64,000 nt of DNA from [Clostridium] symbiosum (GCA_036419695.1 CP143946.1:2164001-2228000); one strand, 5' to 3'. Positions 8,990 to 18,347 are shown, numbered from the stretch's first letter. The notes: generated by a model from the letters alone, not told the origin. A program made the numbers and translations.

Positions 8990-9172
8990 GGTTACTGTTC
9001 ACACGGATGTATCCCGCGAGGTGTTTTCACGTGTTTTTCGTGAAATCCCGAGTTAAGCGGCGCGACGCAACGAAAAGTGCGCGATGCGGACTTTTCATTA
9101 CAATCAACGGAGTTTTTTGCCGTTTCTGTGCATCGCGAAGCGGATTGCTGGGCACGGAGTGTACAGTAAAGG
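8990..9172 (+). repeat. R3 interspersed repeat, interrupted by a 41-bp REP
   Basis: Begins GGTTACTGTTCACACGG and ends GGAGTGTACAGTAA. The same order of blocks (TATCCCGCGAGGTGTTTT, GCGGCGCGA, TTTTTTGCCGTTTCTGTGCA) recurs, reverse-complemented, at 42876-43045. In this copy a 41-bp REP (9068-9108) sits between the GCGGCGCGACG and GTTTTTTGCCG blocks. Confidence 0.75.
9068..9108 (-). repeat. 41-bp hairpin REP, copy 1
   Basis: Starts CAACGAAAAG and reads through CTTTTCATTACAATCAA; the AACGAAAAG and CTTTTCATT arms can pair. Same family as copies near 10.7, 20.8, 24.4 and 46.5 kb. This copy lies inside the R3 repeat. Confidence 0.75.
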
Positions 9173-9296
9173 TTTAAGAGCGGGCATCTGGCGGAAAGAT
9201 TTTAACCGTACGAATGAAACGATGAAAAGTAACCGGAGCGGAACGCATACGGCTGCAGCTTTTCACCGCTATCAATAAAAGGAGTAATTAAAAAAT

Positions 9297-10652
9297 ATGG
9301 ACGATGGGTATTGGCCCTTAAGTATACTGATACTTGTTGGTTTTATTCTGATAGACGCCGTTTTATACGGCTTTGGTTCAGCCATTCAGAACATGAATGT
9401 GAACAGTCTCGAGAAGGAGGCGGAAGAAGGAAACGAACGGGCAGGGAAGCTTTTGAGGCTGATCAATAAACCTGGCGAGTTTATTTATACGGTCCAGGTG
9501 ATGACCAATATAATCGGAATTCTGGCAGGAGCCTATGTGATGAGGCAGTTGGGGCAGTTGTTCCGGATGCTGATAAAGCATTCGCAGGACGGGCATGAGA
9601 TGCTGGTGTACACAGCCTGCGTAGTGGCGGCCGGAATTGTTGTGCTGTCTGTGCTTATCAGCTTCGGGATTGTGATTCCGAAGAAGTGTGCAGCCAGAAA
9701 GCCGGAGAAGTGGGGATATGGGGTTTTCTCCATGGTGCAGGTGATTGTGCTCCTGCTGCGTCCCTTTACATTTCTTGTGTCGGCCCTCTCGGCCCTGGTG
9801 CTGAAGCCGATGGGGATTGATTTGAATTCCGACGACGACAATGTGACGGAAGAAGATATTATGCTGATGGTCAACGAAGGCCATGAACAGGGAGTCCTGG
9901 AGGCCGGGGAAGCCGAGATGATCACGAACATTTTCGAGCTGAACGACAAAGAGGCCGGGGACATTATGACCCACAGGACCAATATAACGGCGTTAGACGC
10001 CTCGCTGTCCCTGGATGAGGCGGTAACCTATATACTGACGGAGGCGAATAACTCGCGTTTCCCTGTTTTCGAAAAGGATATCGACGATATTGTAGGAATT
10101 CTCCATATGAGGGATGCCCTTGGGTTTGCCGAGAAAGAGGAAAACAGAAAGAAAAGTCTCAGAGAACTGGACGGACTTTTACGGGAACCCCATTTCATTC
10201 CGGAAACACGCCATGTGGACACGCTGTTTAAAGAGATGCAGTCCCAGAAAATACATATGGAGATTGTGGTGGACGAGTATGGCCAGACTGCGGGAATCGT
10301 GACGATGGAGGATATCCTGGAGGAGATTGTGGGAAACATCCTGGATGAATATGACGAGGATGAGGAGTACATTTCCAAGCGCGACGACGGAAGCTTTATT
10401 TTTGACGGGCTGGCTCCCCTCGATGAGGTGGGAGAGGCGCTGAATATTGAATTCGACGACGAGGATTACGAAAATTACGATACGTTAAACGGATTTCTGA
10501 TCTCCAAGCTGGACCGCATCCCCGGAGAGGGGGAGCAGCCTGAGGTGGAGTACCAAAATTATCTTTTCAAGGTTCTCTCGGTTGAGAACAAGATGATCCA
10601 CGCAGTGACTGCGGCGCCGGTCTCCGTGAAGAAAATGGAAGAGGAAGAATAA
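9297..10652 (+). CDS. CNNM/CorC-HlyC-type membrane protein with CBS pair
   Basis: 451 aa. Residues ~1-175 form a DUF21 (CNNM) transmembrane domain, starting with helices from ~8 on; ~205-335 are two CBS domains (FELNDKEAGDIMTHRTNITA and VVDEYGQTAGIVTMEDILEE), and the C-terminus is the CorC_HlyC domain. These proteins are linked to Mg2+/Co2+ efflux or homeostasis and were named 'hemolysins' historically. GGAG about 12 nt upstream of the ATG. The highly acidic segment DEYDEDEEY after the CBS pair is typical. Confidence 0.9.
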   Translation: MDDGYWPLSILILVGFILIDAVLYGFGSAIQNMNVNSLEKEAEEGNERAGKLLRLINKPGEFIYTVQVMTNIIGILAGAYVMRQLGQLFRMLIKHSQDGHEMLVYTACVVAAGIVVLSVLISFGIVIPKKCAARKPEKWGYGVFSMVQVIVLLLRPFTFLVSALSALVLKPMGIDLNSDDDNVTEEDIMLMVNEGHEQGVLEAGEAEMITNIFELNDKEAGDIMTHRTNITALDASLSLDEAVTYILTEANNSRFPVFEKDIDDIVGILHMRDALGFAEKEENRKKSLRELDGLLREPHFIPETRHVDTLFKEMQSQKIHMEIVVDEYGQTAGIVTMEDILEEIVGNILDEYDEDEEYISKRDDGSFIFDGLAPLDEVGEALNIEFDDEDYENYDTLNGFLISKLDRIPGEGEQPEVEYQNYLFKVLSVENKMIHAVTAAPVSVKKMEEEE

Positions 10653-10655
10653 GAA

Positions 10656-10696
10656 CAGTGAAAGGAGCGCATTGCGGACTTTTCATTGCCGGTGAA
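10656..10696 (-). repeat. 41-bp hairpin REP, copy 2
   Basis: CAGTGAAAGG...GCGGACTTTTCATTGCC, a diverged member just after the stop of the CBS protein. Confidence 0.6.
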
Positions 10697-10743
10697 TGAC
10701 GCCTGCACGCTTTATGTACAGGCTGCAGCATCCATAAAAGTTT

Positions 10744-10784
10744 GAACGCCTGAGCGTTGCCCGGGCGTTCTTTTTGGCTTTTTT
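10744..10784 (+). terminator. Rho-independent terminator after the CBS protein
   Basis: GAACGCC pairs with GGGCGTTC, followed by TTTTTGGCTTTTTT. Confidence 0.7.
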
Positions 10785-10868
10785 GGAGGCGGGAGAAGAG
10801 AAGGTGGAAGCGATAAGACAAAAGAGGACGGACAAAAGAGACAAGGCGGAAGAGAAAAGGCAGGGAAG

Positions 10869-12254
10869 ATGAAAAAGATACTGGAAGATACAAAAATTAT
10901 GATGACGGACAGGATATTTCTGTCCAAGGCTGTAAAAATAGCGCTGCCGGTAGCCATGCAGGGCATGCTGAATACAATTGTAAATATGGTGGATACCATG
11001 ATGATCGGTTCCCTGGGGGCTACATCCATCGCTGCGGTGGGACTGGCCAACAAGGTGTTTTTCGTGATGACGCTTCTGGTGTTCGGAATTGTCAGCGGTT
11101 CCGGGATTCTGGCGGCGCAGTTCTGGGGGACACACGATATTAAGAATATCAGAAAGGTCCTGGGACTGGCGCTGGTTCTGGCCACCTGCGCGGCGCTTGC
11201 GTTTTTCATCCCGGCGGTGGCGGTTCCGCAGAAGGTAATGAGGATATTTACAACGGGGGAGGACGCAATACGCATCGGAGCTTCCTATCTGTCCCTGGTG
11301 GCGCTTTCCTATCCATTTATCGCGGTCAGCAATACATACGTCGCCATGCAGAGGGCGGTGGGCAAGGTCAAAGCCCCGGTTGTCATCAGCAGCTGTACGA
11401 TCCTGATTAACATATTTTTTAATTATACCTTTATTTTCGGTAAATTCGGCGCGCCTGCCATGGGTGTGGTCGGCGCGGCATTAGCCACCCTGATTGCACG
11501 TATCGTGGAGATGACCGCTCTGCTTTTAGTGGTGTATTTGAACAAATCGCCTCTGGCCTGCCGCCCGAAGGAACTGTTCGGCTACTCGGCCGCCTTTGTG
11601 AAAAAATTCTTTGTCACGGCGTCACCGGTTATTGCCAATGAGTTTATCTGGGGGCTGGGAGTTACGATGTATTCACTGGCATACGGACGTATGGGGGATA
11701 ATGCGGTGGCGGCGATCACGGTCGCCACGACGATACAGGACATCATGTCGGTCCTGTTCCAGGGACTGAGCGCGGCAACCGCCGTAATTCTTGGAAACGA
11801 GCTGGGAGCCGGCCAGATGAAGAGGGCCGAGCGGTATGCGAAGAACTTCCTGATTCTTCAGTTTATCATCACCGTGATTATGGCGTTCTTCTGTGCGGGC
11901 GTCCGCTGGCAGATTATCGATCTCTACAGGCTGTCCGGTGAAGTGGCCCGCGATGTAAGCCGGTGCCTGATTGTCTTTTCACTGTTTATGCCGTTTAAGA
12001 TGTTTAACTATGTCAATATTGTGGGAGTGCTGCGAAGCGGCGGGGATACCGCAGTCTGCCTCTTCCTCGATTGCAGCGGCGTATGGCTGATCGGAATTCC
12101 GATGGCCTTTGTGGGAGGACTTGTTTTAAAACAGCCTATTTATATTGTCTATGCCATGGTGACGCTGGAGGAGGTTTACAAGACGGTTCTCAGCTATCTG
12201 CGGTACCGACAGAGAAAGTGGCTTAAGAACCTGACGGTGGAGATACAGGGGTAG
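10869..12254 (+). CDS. MATE-family multidrug/organic cation antiporter
   Basis: 461 aa, twelve predicted membrane helices in two homologous halves, e.g. ALPVAMQGMLNTIVNMVDTM at residues ~20-39 and the equivalent ASPVIANEFIWGLGVTMYSL at ~250. MATE proteins export drugs or metabolites with Na+ or H+ exchange; substrate cannot be read from sequence. The ATG follows GGCAGGGAAG closely. It is followed after 25 nt by a sugar acetyltransferase. Confidence 0.93.
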   Translation: MKKILEDTKIMMTDRIFLSKAVKIALPVAMQGMLNTIVNMVDTMMIGSLGATSIAAVGLANKVFFVMTLLVFGIVSGSGILAAQFWGTHDIKNIRKVLGLALVLATCAALAFFIPAVAVPQKVMRIFTTGEDAIRIGASYLSLVALSYPFIAVSNTYVAMQRAVGKVKAPVVISSCTILINIFFNYTFIFGKFGAPAMGVVGAALATLIARIVEMTALLLVVYLNKSPLACRPKELFGYSAAFVKKFFVTASPVIANEFIWGLGVTMYSLAYGRMGDNAVAAITVATTIQDIMSVLFQGLSAATAVILGNELGAGQMKRAERYAKNFLILQFIITVIMAFFCAGVRWQIIDLYRLSGEVARDVSRCLIVFSLFMPFKMFNYVNIVGVLRSGGDTAVCLFLDCSGVWLIGIPMAFVGGLVLKQPIYIVYAMVTLEEVYKTVLSYLRYRQRKWLKNLTVEIQG

Positions 12255-12279
12255 TGTGAGACAGAGGAGGGGAAGAGAA

Positions 12280-12921
12280 GTGAACGAAGAAGAGAAAATT
12301 TATGAGGGAAAGATGTTTGATCCCAGAAAGAAAGAGCTGAAAGATATTAAACACAGGGCGCACGAGGCGTGCCGCCGCTATAATTCCATGGATGAGTATG
12401 ATGAGAAACGCCTTCCAATCATCAGGGAATTTATCGGAGGAATTGGAAAGACCTATTATTTTCAGGGGCCTGTCCAGTTTAACTATGGAAGCCATACCTT
12501 TATTGGTGAGAATTTCTTTGCCAACTTTAACCTTATGGTGATGGATGATGCGAGAGTCTACATCGGAGATAATGTCTGCTTTGGTCCCAATGTATCGCTG
12601 ATGGCGACCAACCATCCGCTGATTGCAGAGGAGAGAGTGGGTCTTGATAAAGACGGCAACACGACGATGGCGGAATTTGCAGAGGAAATCCATATCGGGG
12701 ATAATGTCTGGCTGGCCTGCAACGTGGTGGTCCTTGGGGGCGTGAGGATTGGAAACGGGGCAGTAATAGGGGCCGGAAGTGTTGTGACGAAAGACATCCC
12801 CGACAATTATCTCGCCTTTGGCAATCCCTGCCGTCCGGTGCGCCCCATTGGTGCAGAGGACAGCAGGAGAGATTTGATACTTGAAGAAGATCTGGAACAT
12901 TTCAGTTTTAACAGGAAATGA
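12280..12921 (+). CDS. Sugar O-acetyltransferase (maltose/galactoside acetyltransferase type)
   Basis: 213 aa left-handed beta-helix enzyme that moves acetyl from acetyl-CoA to a sugar hydroxyl. The N-terminal Mac domain (EKIYEGKMFDPRKKEL) and hexapeptide repeats are clear, with the catalytic His in LMATNHPL and GAGSVVTKDIPDNYLAFGNP near the end. GTG at 12280 is chosen because GAGGAGGGG precedes it by 7 nt; the upstream GTG at 12256 precedes that site. Converges on asnB with 21 nt between stops. Confidence 0.92.
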   Translation: MNEEEKIYEGKMFDPRKKELKDIKHRAHEACRRYNSMDEYDEKRLPIIREFIGGIGKTYYFQGPVQFNYGSHTFIGENFFANFNLMVMDDARVYIGDNVCFGPNVSLMATNHPLIAEERVGLDKDGNTTMAEFAEEIHIGDNVWLACNVVVLGGVRIGNGAVIGAGSVVTKDIPDNYLAFGNPCRPVRPIGAEDSRRDLILEEDLEHFSFNRK

Positions 12922-12942
12922 TTTGATCTGCTGTTCTGTAAC

Positions 12943-14802
12943 CTAATCTGCGATGCTTATTCGATATTCTCTCATCCAGAAATCCACCTGGATCAGATAG
13001 GCCATCAGCTGCGGGGCGGCCATCAACTGGCCGTACCAGGGTTTTCCATAGTCGGACGGACTTTCAAGGAAATGCTCCACCTTCTTTTTATCCAGGAAGG
13101 GGAGTACCGGTGAGGAAGAGTCGCCGAGAATATCACGGACCCGTCCGGCCAGCAGGGCCTCGTAGTTCCGGTCGTAAGTTTTAGGGTATGGAGATTTGCG
13201 GCGGAACAGGATTTCATCCGGCAGAAGGCCGCGCCCGGCTTCGCGCAGCAGCGCCTTTGCAACGCCTCCGCGGGCCTTCATCTCCCACGGTACGTTGAAG
13301 AGATATTCGATAATGCGGTGATCGGCGAAGGGAACGCGGGCTTCCAGGCCGCTGTACATACTGGTGCGGTCCATTCTGTTTAAAAGAGTCTGCATGAACC
13401 AGCGCAGGTTCAGATAGGAGATTTCCCGGCGCCTCGCCTCCTCCGCATTTTCACCGTCCAGCTTCGGCACCTCTGCAATGGAAGTGTCATAGGTTTGTTT
13501 GACATAGTCGTCCATTTTGAGGTAATCCAGGAAGTCGTCGGACAGGAGTACTTTTCTGGCCTCCAGATCCATCGTCCAGGGGAAGGTATCGGCCAGGAAA
13601 CATTCTTTTTTATGGAACCAGGGATAACCGCCGAAGATTTCGTCTGCACACTCCCCGGTCAGCGTTACCTTGTGCTGTTTGGCAACGAGGGAGCAGAAAT
13701 AGAGCAGGGAAGAGTCCACATCGGCCATGGCGGGAAGATCGTGGGCTTTTACCGAATCAAACAAAAGGTCTGCCTGATCCTTTGTGGAACATTCCAGGTA
13801 CGTATGCTCGGAACCCAGAAAATCCACCATTTTATCGACATAAGGGCGATCCTGGGAGGGCTGGAATGAGCTGGCCTTAAAGTTTTCCGCGTTTCCGGTA
13901 AAGTCAAAGGAATAGGTGTGAAGCCGTTTGTTCTGCTTTTTTAATTCCTCCGCACAGACGGCGGAGACGAGGGAGGAGTCGACGCCGCCCGATAAAAAGG
14001 TACAGATGGGGACATCCGATACCATCTGGCGCTTGATAGCGTCCCGGAGAAGAAAGCCGGTTTTTTCCACCGTATCTTCAAATGAGTCGGTATGGACATG
14101 GCTTTCCAGTTTCCAGTAGGCCTCCTGGCGGTTGCCGGAGCGGGTGCAGCAGAGGAAATGGCCGGGCAGCACTTCATGGATATTTTTATAGACACCGCAT
14201 CCGCTGGTTCTGGCCGGACCGATGCTGAAAATTTCATTCAGGCCCTTTTTGTCTACTTCCGGACGGATTCCCGGGAAGGCCAGAAGGGCTTTTAGTTCTG
14301 AACCGAAGACAACTGTATCGGTATCTTTACGGATCGTGTAAAAAAGAGGTTTAATCCCGGAGCGGTCGCGGTAGAGCAGAAGCCGGTTTTTAGACGTATC
14401 CATGATAGCCAGGGCAAAAATTCCGTTTACCCTGGTGATAAAATCACTTCCCCAGGTCTGGTAGGCCTTTAACAGTACCTCCGTGTCGCCGGAGGTGTCG
14501 AAGGAATGGCCTTCCAGGCGAAGTTCCTCCCTCAGCTCTTTTGTGTTGTAGAGCTCTCCGTTATAGACGATGCCAAAGCCTCTTGAACCGTCCTTTCCTA
14601 TCATCGGCTGATGTCCGGTGACCAGATCGACGATGGACAGGCGTACCTGGGCCAGGCCGAAATGTTCATTCAGGAAACAGCCCTCATCGTCCGGTCCCCT
14701 GCGCTTCTGGGCCTGATTCATCGCGTCCAGGATATTCATGTTGTTCTCTTTTTCCTGTGTAAAATCTTTGTTCGGGTTGAAAAACCCGGCAATTCCGCAC
14801 AT
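12943..14802 (-). CDS. asnB: Glutamine-hydrolysing asparagine synthetase
   Basis: 619 aa. The initiator Met is followed by Cys (MCGIAGFF), the N-terminal nucleophile of class II glutamine amidotransferases; residues ~60-90 carry RLSIVDLVTGHQPM and GIVYNGELYN. The C-terminal synthetase domain has the pyrophosphate loop FLSGGVDSSLV and GECADEIFGGYPWF. AAGGAGG lies 7 nt upstream of the ATG. It makes asparagine from aspartate, ATP and glutamine. No operon partner is seen. Confidence 0.96.
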   Translation of the reverse strand: MCGIAGFFNPNKDFTQEKENNMNILDAMNQAQKRRGPDDEGCFLNEHFGLAQVRLSIVDLVTGHQPMIGKDGSRGFGIVYNGELYNTKELREELRLEGHSFDTSGDTEVLLKAYQTWGSDFITRVNGIFALAIMDTSKNRLLLYRDRSGIKPLFYTIRKDTDTVVFGSELKALLAFPGIRPEVDKKGLNEIFSIGPARTSGCGVYKNIHEVLPGHFLCCTRSGNRQEAYWKLESHVHTDSFEDTVEKTGFLLRDAIKRQMVSDVPICTFLSGGVDSSLVSAVCAEELKKQNKRLHTYSFDFTGNAENFKASSFQPSQDRPYVDKMVDFLGSEHTYLECSTKDQADLLFDSVKAHDLPAMADVDSSLLYFCSLVAKQHKVTLTGECADEIFGGYPWFHKKECFLADTFPWTMDLEARKVLLSDDFLDYLKMDDYVKQTYDTSIAEVPKLDGENAEEARRREISYLNLRWFMQTLLNRMDRTSMYSGLEARVPFADHRIIEYLFNVPWEMKARGGVAKALLREAGRGLLPDEILFRRKSPYPKTYDRNYEALLAGRVRDILGDSSSPVLPFLDKKKVEHFLESPSDYGKPWYGQLMAAPQLMAYLIQVDFWMREYRISIAD

Positions 14803-14821
14803 AAAGATTCCTCCTTAAATT

Positions 14822-14875
14822 TGCCGTTTCTGTGCATCGCGTAGCGTGATTACTGGGAACGGAGTGAACAGTAAC
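14822..14875 (+). repeat. R3 interspersed repeat, partial copy
   Basis: TGCCGTTTCTGTGCATCGCG through GGAGTGAACAGTAAC, matching the 3' third of the copy at 8990-9172 (TGCCGTTTCTGTGCATCGCG identical). Confidence 0.7.
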
Positions 14876-14880
14876 AAAAT

Positions 14881-16290
14881 TTATACCAACATCAGGCAGG
14901 CGGCTGCAAAGGCGGCCGTAAAGCCGATCAGAACCGGAATGAGGTTCTTTCGGGCCAGCTCGATGGGGTTTACATTACAGATGGCGGCAACCGGAATCAA
15001 TCCCCAGGGAACGATGGTGCCTCCTCCTACAAAGATGGCTCCTATCTGTCCCAGGGCGGCCAGAACCGGTACGGAGGCAGAAGTTGCGGTCCCGAAGGTG
15101 TGAGCCAGGGCGCCTGTCAGCGGAAGACCGGAAAAGCCGGAACCGTCAAGGCCCGTCAGACCGCCGATCAGAAGCTGGAAGAATGCGGCAATATAGGGAT
15201 TGAGGGGCGTATGGGAGGCAAGCCAGAGCGCCCAGTCATTCAGGATTCCACTGCCGAATCCGTCTCCCAGGATGGTGGTGATTCCGCCGCCGCCAAGGAA
15301 AAAGAAGGCGCCGATGACGATGACAGGGGCGAAGATGCGGATGGCGAACAGAAACCCGTCGGTCAGATATCCGGTTACTTTTTCCGGTGAATGTTTTCCA
15401 AAGCCGATTACGGCTCCCAGACACATGAGCAGTACGGCCGTGCCGGATACGACGCTGGTGGCGTCCCCGCCGTTCAGATTAAATACAAGCATGCAGACAA
15501 TGTCGGCCAGGAAGGCTAAAACAACGGCTGCAGCCAGGATTTTGGCTGCCTTTGGATTCGGGATTACCGGTGTTTCCTTCTCGTCCGCCTCCTGCTTGAA
15601 ATACGGAACATGGAAGCGCCTGTCGGAAGAGCAGACGGTGATTCCCATGGATTTGCGGTTCAGTAAAAATGCGGACAGGACGGTGACGCCGCCCATGACC
15701 CAGAAGACAGGCCAGGCCTCGGAGAGAATGTCGGCGGCGGAGATACCGGCTGCCGCACCTGATATGGCGGGAGCGCCCTGGATTACAACGTCATAGCTCA
15801 AGGCAAATCCATGGCCGAACAGGTTCATGGCCATGGCGGCGGCGAGCGGTGAGAGGCCGGCGCGGACCGCAAACGGAATCATGATGGCTCCGACCAGCGC
15901 AACGGAAGGAGAGGGCCACAGAAACAGGGAAAATACAAACATTGTGATACCTAAGAGCCACCAGGTGCGGGACGGTGTTTTCATCACCTTTGACATCGGT
16001 TCCATTAAGAGCCGGTCACTTCCCAATTCCCCCATGCACTTTGAAAGCGCGGTAACCAGGGCAATGGTGCCGATTACTTCCATGAACTCTTTGGCGGCGT
16101 ATAAAATTGCGTTAAACACGGTCTGGATACCGCCGATAAAGGAATGCAGCCCCAGAGCGCCCAGCAGAAAGAGAAACAGCACGCAGATGAGCGGCGTATC
16201 GCGCCGCATCACCATCACGGCCAGAACAGAAAATACTCCGACCAGATAGAGAATGTGGAGCGGAGTAAGGATTACAATAGAATCAGGCAT
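14881..16290 (-). CDS. Multi-spanning permease, ion-transporter-superfamily-like
   Basis: 469 aa with about eleven to twelve hydrophobic segments across the whole length. A repeated architecture is suggested by the two glycine-rich hairpins WPSPSVALVGAIMIP and TGLDGSGFSGLPLTGALAHTFG, like the re-entrant loops of GntP/DctM/citrate-type secondary carriers. I cannot assign the exact family or substrate. GTCTCC-complement gives GGAGAC 8 nt before the start. It stands alone on the minus strand. Confidence 0.75.
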   Translation of the reverse strand: MPDSIVILTPLHILYLVGVFSVLAVMVMRRDTPLICVLFLFLLGALGLHSFIGGIQTVFNAILYAAKEFMEVIGTIALVTALSKCMGELGSDRLLMEPMSKVMKTPSRTWWLLGITMFVFSLFLWPSPSVALVGAIMIPFAVRAGLSPLAAAMAMNLFGHGFALSYDVVIQGAPAISGAAAGISAADILSEAWPVFWVMGGVTVLSAFLLNRKSMGITVCSSDRRFHVPYFKQEADEKETPVIPNPKAAKILAAAVVLAFLADIVCMLVFNLNGGDATSVVSGTAVLLMCLGAVIGFGKHSPEKVTGYLTDGFLFAIRIFAPVIVIGAFFFLGGGGITTILGDGFGSGILNDWALWLASHTPLNPYIAAFFQLLIGGLTGLDGSGFSGLPLTGALAHTFGTATSASVPVLAALGQIGAIFVGGGTIVPWGLIPVAAICNVNPIELARKNLIPVLIGFTAAFAAACLMLV

Positions 16291-16355
16291 AATTTATGTC
16301 TCCTGAGAAAAAGGATATACTACCATAATATGTAAGAATGGCGGGGAACGTTAAA

Positions 16356-16735
16356 ATGGGGATTTAACTGAGGTGAGGAGGACGCGTCCGGAACGGACTA
16401 TGTCCGGTGTGGTGAGGGGGCTGACTGAGTCTTTTGTCCCCTGTTGGAGGTTGTCGTGAGGGGGGAATCCGGCCGGAATGAATTGTTACGGGGACCGCTC
16501 GCGCTTTTTGGAGTGCGCAGCGGTGCCAGGCTCGGAAAGACCTCGCCAGGCACCGGCGGACTCCCATATCCCCTGCACAATTGATTCCGCCTCCTTCCCC
16601 CGGCAGGTTATCGCCGGGGATAAAAGACTCAGGCGGAGGTTTTCGCGGCACCGGACATGGTCCGCTCCGGACGCTGATTGTCTCTAACCTTAAATGGGGA
16701 GGGGTCTGTCGCGGCCACTACGAAGCTGCGATACT
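16356..16735 (-). repeat. Large palindromic element, copy A
   Basis: Imperfect inverted repeat whose arms reach from 16385 to 16672: GTCCGGAACGGACTATGTCC on the left matches the complement of the GGACATGGTCCGCTCCGGAC on the right, and GAGTCTTTTGTCCCC pairs with GGGGATAAAAGACTC inside it. Both flanks match those of copy B reverse-complemented. Confidence 0.8.
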
Positions 16736-16880
16736 TTAACGGTCTGACGGTATCTCACGATGAATTTGATAACAGATGAATTTCTAAAACAAAAGTCGAA
16801 TGTTCTGACGCAATACTCCAAGCTAAAAAGGCTCAAAACAAACCAGTCAGAGACCGGATAGCAGATATTTTAAGGCATTT

Positions 16881-17262
16881 GAAGGAACATAGTGGTTGCG
16901 ACGATCCTCCTCCCCCCTTTGAAGGAATAAGAACAATTCAGCGGCCGCAGGCCGGGGTACGGGATGGCGACAACCTTCGCGTCTTCAGTCCCGGGCCATA
17001 ACCTTCCCGTGGGGAATCCGGGAGAAAAAGATTCCGGAGGGAACCTGGAAGTCCATCAGTACTTAGGCGGCGTATTTTGGCGCCTTAGTACTGCTATGCA
17101 CTTCGAAGAGCGCAAGCGTTTCCCGGAGGAACTTTTTCTGCCCGGATTCCCCACCCGCGACAACCTGCAACCCGGGACTGAAGACTCACAACCGCCCCCT
17201 CACCATCCCGCCCCCCGACCGTCCCGGCGGCGTTCTCATTCCTCAATTAAATCCCTATTTGT
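16881..17262 (+). repeat. Large palindromic element, copy B
   Basis: Core 16981-17185: GTCTTCAGTCCCGGG and CCCGGGACTGAAGAC are exact inverted ends. Inside, GGGGAATCCGGGAGAAAAAG mirrors CTTTTTCTGCCCGGATTCCC, and CAGTACTTAGGCG mirrors GCCTTAGTACTG at the tip. Left flank (CCTCCTCC...GAAGGAATAAGAACAA) and right flank (CTCAATTAAATCC) are shared with other copies. Confidence 0.85.
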
Positions 17263-17315
17263 GCCTGAACTGTTACAGAGTCAGGAAAAGAGAGCTAAAG
17301 AGAGAGGAAAAATAC

Positions 17316-17344
17316 TTGCTATCCGAATTCATTAGTGTTAGAAT
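17316..17344 (+). promoter_or_regulatory. SigA-type promoter of yebC
   Basis: TTGCTA (17316-17321), 17-nt spacer, TAGAAT (17339-17344), about 100 nt before the start codon and directly after palindromic copy B. Confidence 0.6.
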
Positions 17345-17444
17345 AGTAAAGATTGTGAGCACAAATACCATGTAACATTTAATTCAGGGACACGGAAGAG
17401 GCGCCCCTGGAAATTATTTAAAAATAGAAAGAGGAGTGTTATTT

Positions 17445-18173
17445 ATGTCAGGACATTCAAAGTTCGCCAATATCAAGCACAAAAAGGAAAGAAACGACGC
17501 AGCCAAAGGAAAAGTTTTCACTGTAATCGGTCGTGAAATCGCCGTAGCGGTAAAAGAGGGCGGGGCCGATCCGGCTAATAACAGCCGTCTTCGCGACGTA
17601 ATTGCTAAAGCAAAGGCGAACAACATGCCGAACGATACGATTGACAGAGGCATTAAAAAAGCAGCCGGAGATGCCAGCTCCGTAAACTATGAAAACCTTA
17701 CATACGAAGGATACGGCCCGAACGGCGTTGCTATCATCGTAGATACACTGACCGACAACAAGAACCGTACGGCGGCCAATGTGAGAAGCGCATTTACAAA
17801 GGGCGGCGGCAACGTTGGAACACCGGGCAGCGTTTCCTTTATGTTCGATAAAAAAGGCCAGATCGTGATCGATAAAGAAGAGTGCGAGATGGATGCGGAC
17901 GAACTGATGATGCTTTCCCTCGATGCGGGCGCAGAAGATTTCGCAGAAGAGGAAGACAGCTTTGAGATCATTACGGCTCCGGAGGATTTCTCCAAAGTCC
18001 GCGAGGCTCTTGAAAAAGAGGGAATTCCGATGCTGGAGGCCGATGTGACCATGATTCCTCAGACATGGGTGGAGCTGACGGACGACGATGCCATCAAGAA
18101 GATGAACCGGATTCTGGATCTCCTGGATGAGGACGACGACGTCCAGGCAACATACCACAACTGGGACGAATAA
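17445..18173 (+). CDS. yebC: YebC/PmpR-family protein
   Basis: 242 aa, family length. Start ATG 17445 has GAGGAG 8 nt upstream and gives the family N-terminus MSGHSKFANIKHKKER. Other marks are NMPNDTIDRGIKKA, YEGYGPNGVAIIV, RTAANVRSAFTKGGGNVG and the acidic C-terminus. Members act as DNA-binding regulators and, for some, as translation factors that relieve stalling at proline runs; which applies here cannot be told. Confidence 0.95.
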   Translation: MSGHSKFANIKHKKERNDAAKGKVFTVIGREIAVAVKEGGADPANNSRLRDVIAKAKANNMPNDTIDRGIKKAAGDASSVNYENLTYEGYGPNGVAIIVDTLTDNKNRTAANVRSAFTKGGGNVGTPGSVSFMFDKKGQIVIDKEECEMDADELMMLSLDAGAEDFAEEEDSFEIITAPEDFSKVREALEKEGIPMLEADVTMIPQTWVELTDDDAIKKMNRILDLLDEDDDVQATYHNWDE

Positions 18174-18293
18174 AGAATATCCCAAAGAATGGCTTAAAAT
18201 TAAAGCAGTCCAAAGAATTATTTGGCGCAAAGTGAGCAAGAATCCTGCCGGTGATGGTATGCGGCGGATTTATATGTTCTGTTACGGATGTGT

Positions 18294-18347
18294 AAAAGAC
18301 TCTTTTCTGAACACTGTGATGGTGGGAGGAGGGGAGTCTTTTTTTAA
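18294..18347 (+). terminator. Probable terminator after yebC
   Basis: AAAAGACTC pairs with GAGTCTTTT across a 31-nt loop and continues into a T-run; it abuts the R4 repeat. Confidence 0.5.

Larger units (their letters stand above)
8748..9296. other. Long intergenic stretch with a promoter and repeats
   Basis: No convincing gene. 8785-8880 is rich in imperfect hairpins and looks like a diverged copy of the R3 repeat. A promoter lies at 8905-8934 and a full R3 repeat interrupted by a 41-bp REP at 8990-9172. The leader of the next gene would be about 360 nt. Confidence 0.6.
16291..17444. other. 1.15-kb gene-free stretch filled by two palindromic elements
   Basis: Holds two copies of the large palindromic repeat in opposite orientation (16356-16735 and 16881-17262) and then the yebC promoter. 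The open frames here come from the repeats. Confidence 0.7.

Noticed and set aside
9084..9278. 64-codon frame upstream of the CBS membrane protein
   Set aside because: Lies across the R3/REP repeats and lacks a ribosome site.
16964..17335. 123-codon open frame on the plus strand
   Set aside because: It runs through palindromic copy B; similar frames on the opposite strand in copy C come from the same repeat DNA, and there is no ribosome site.
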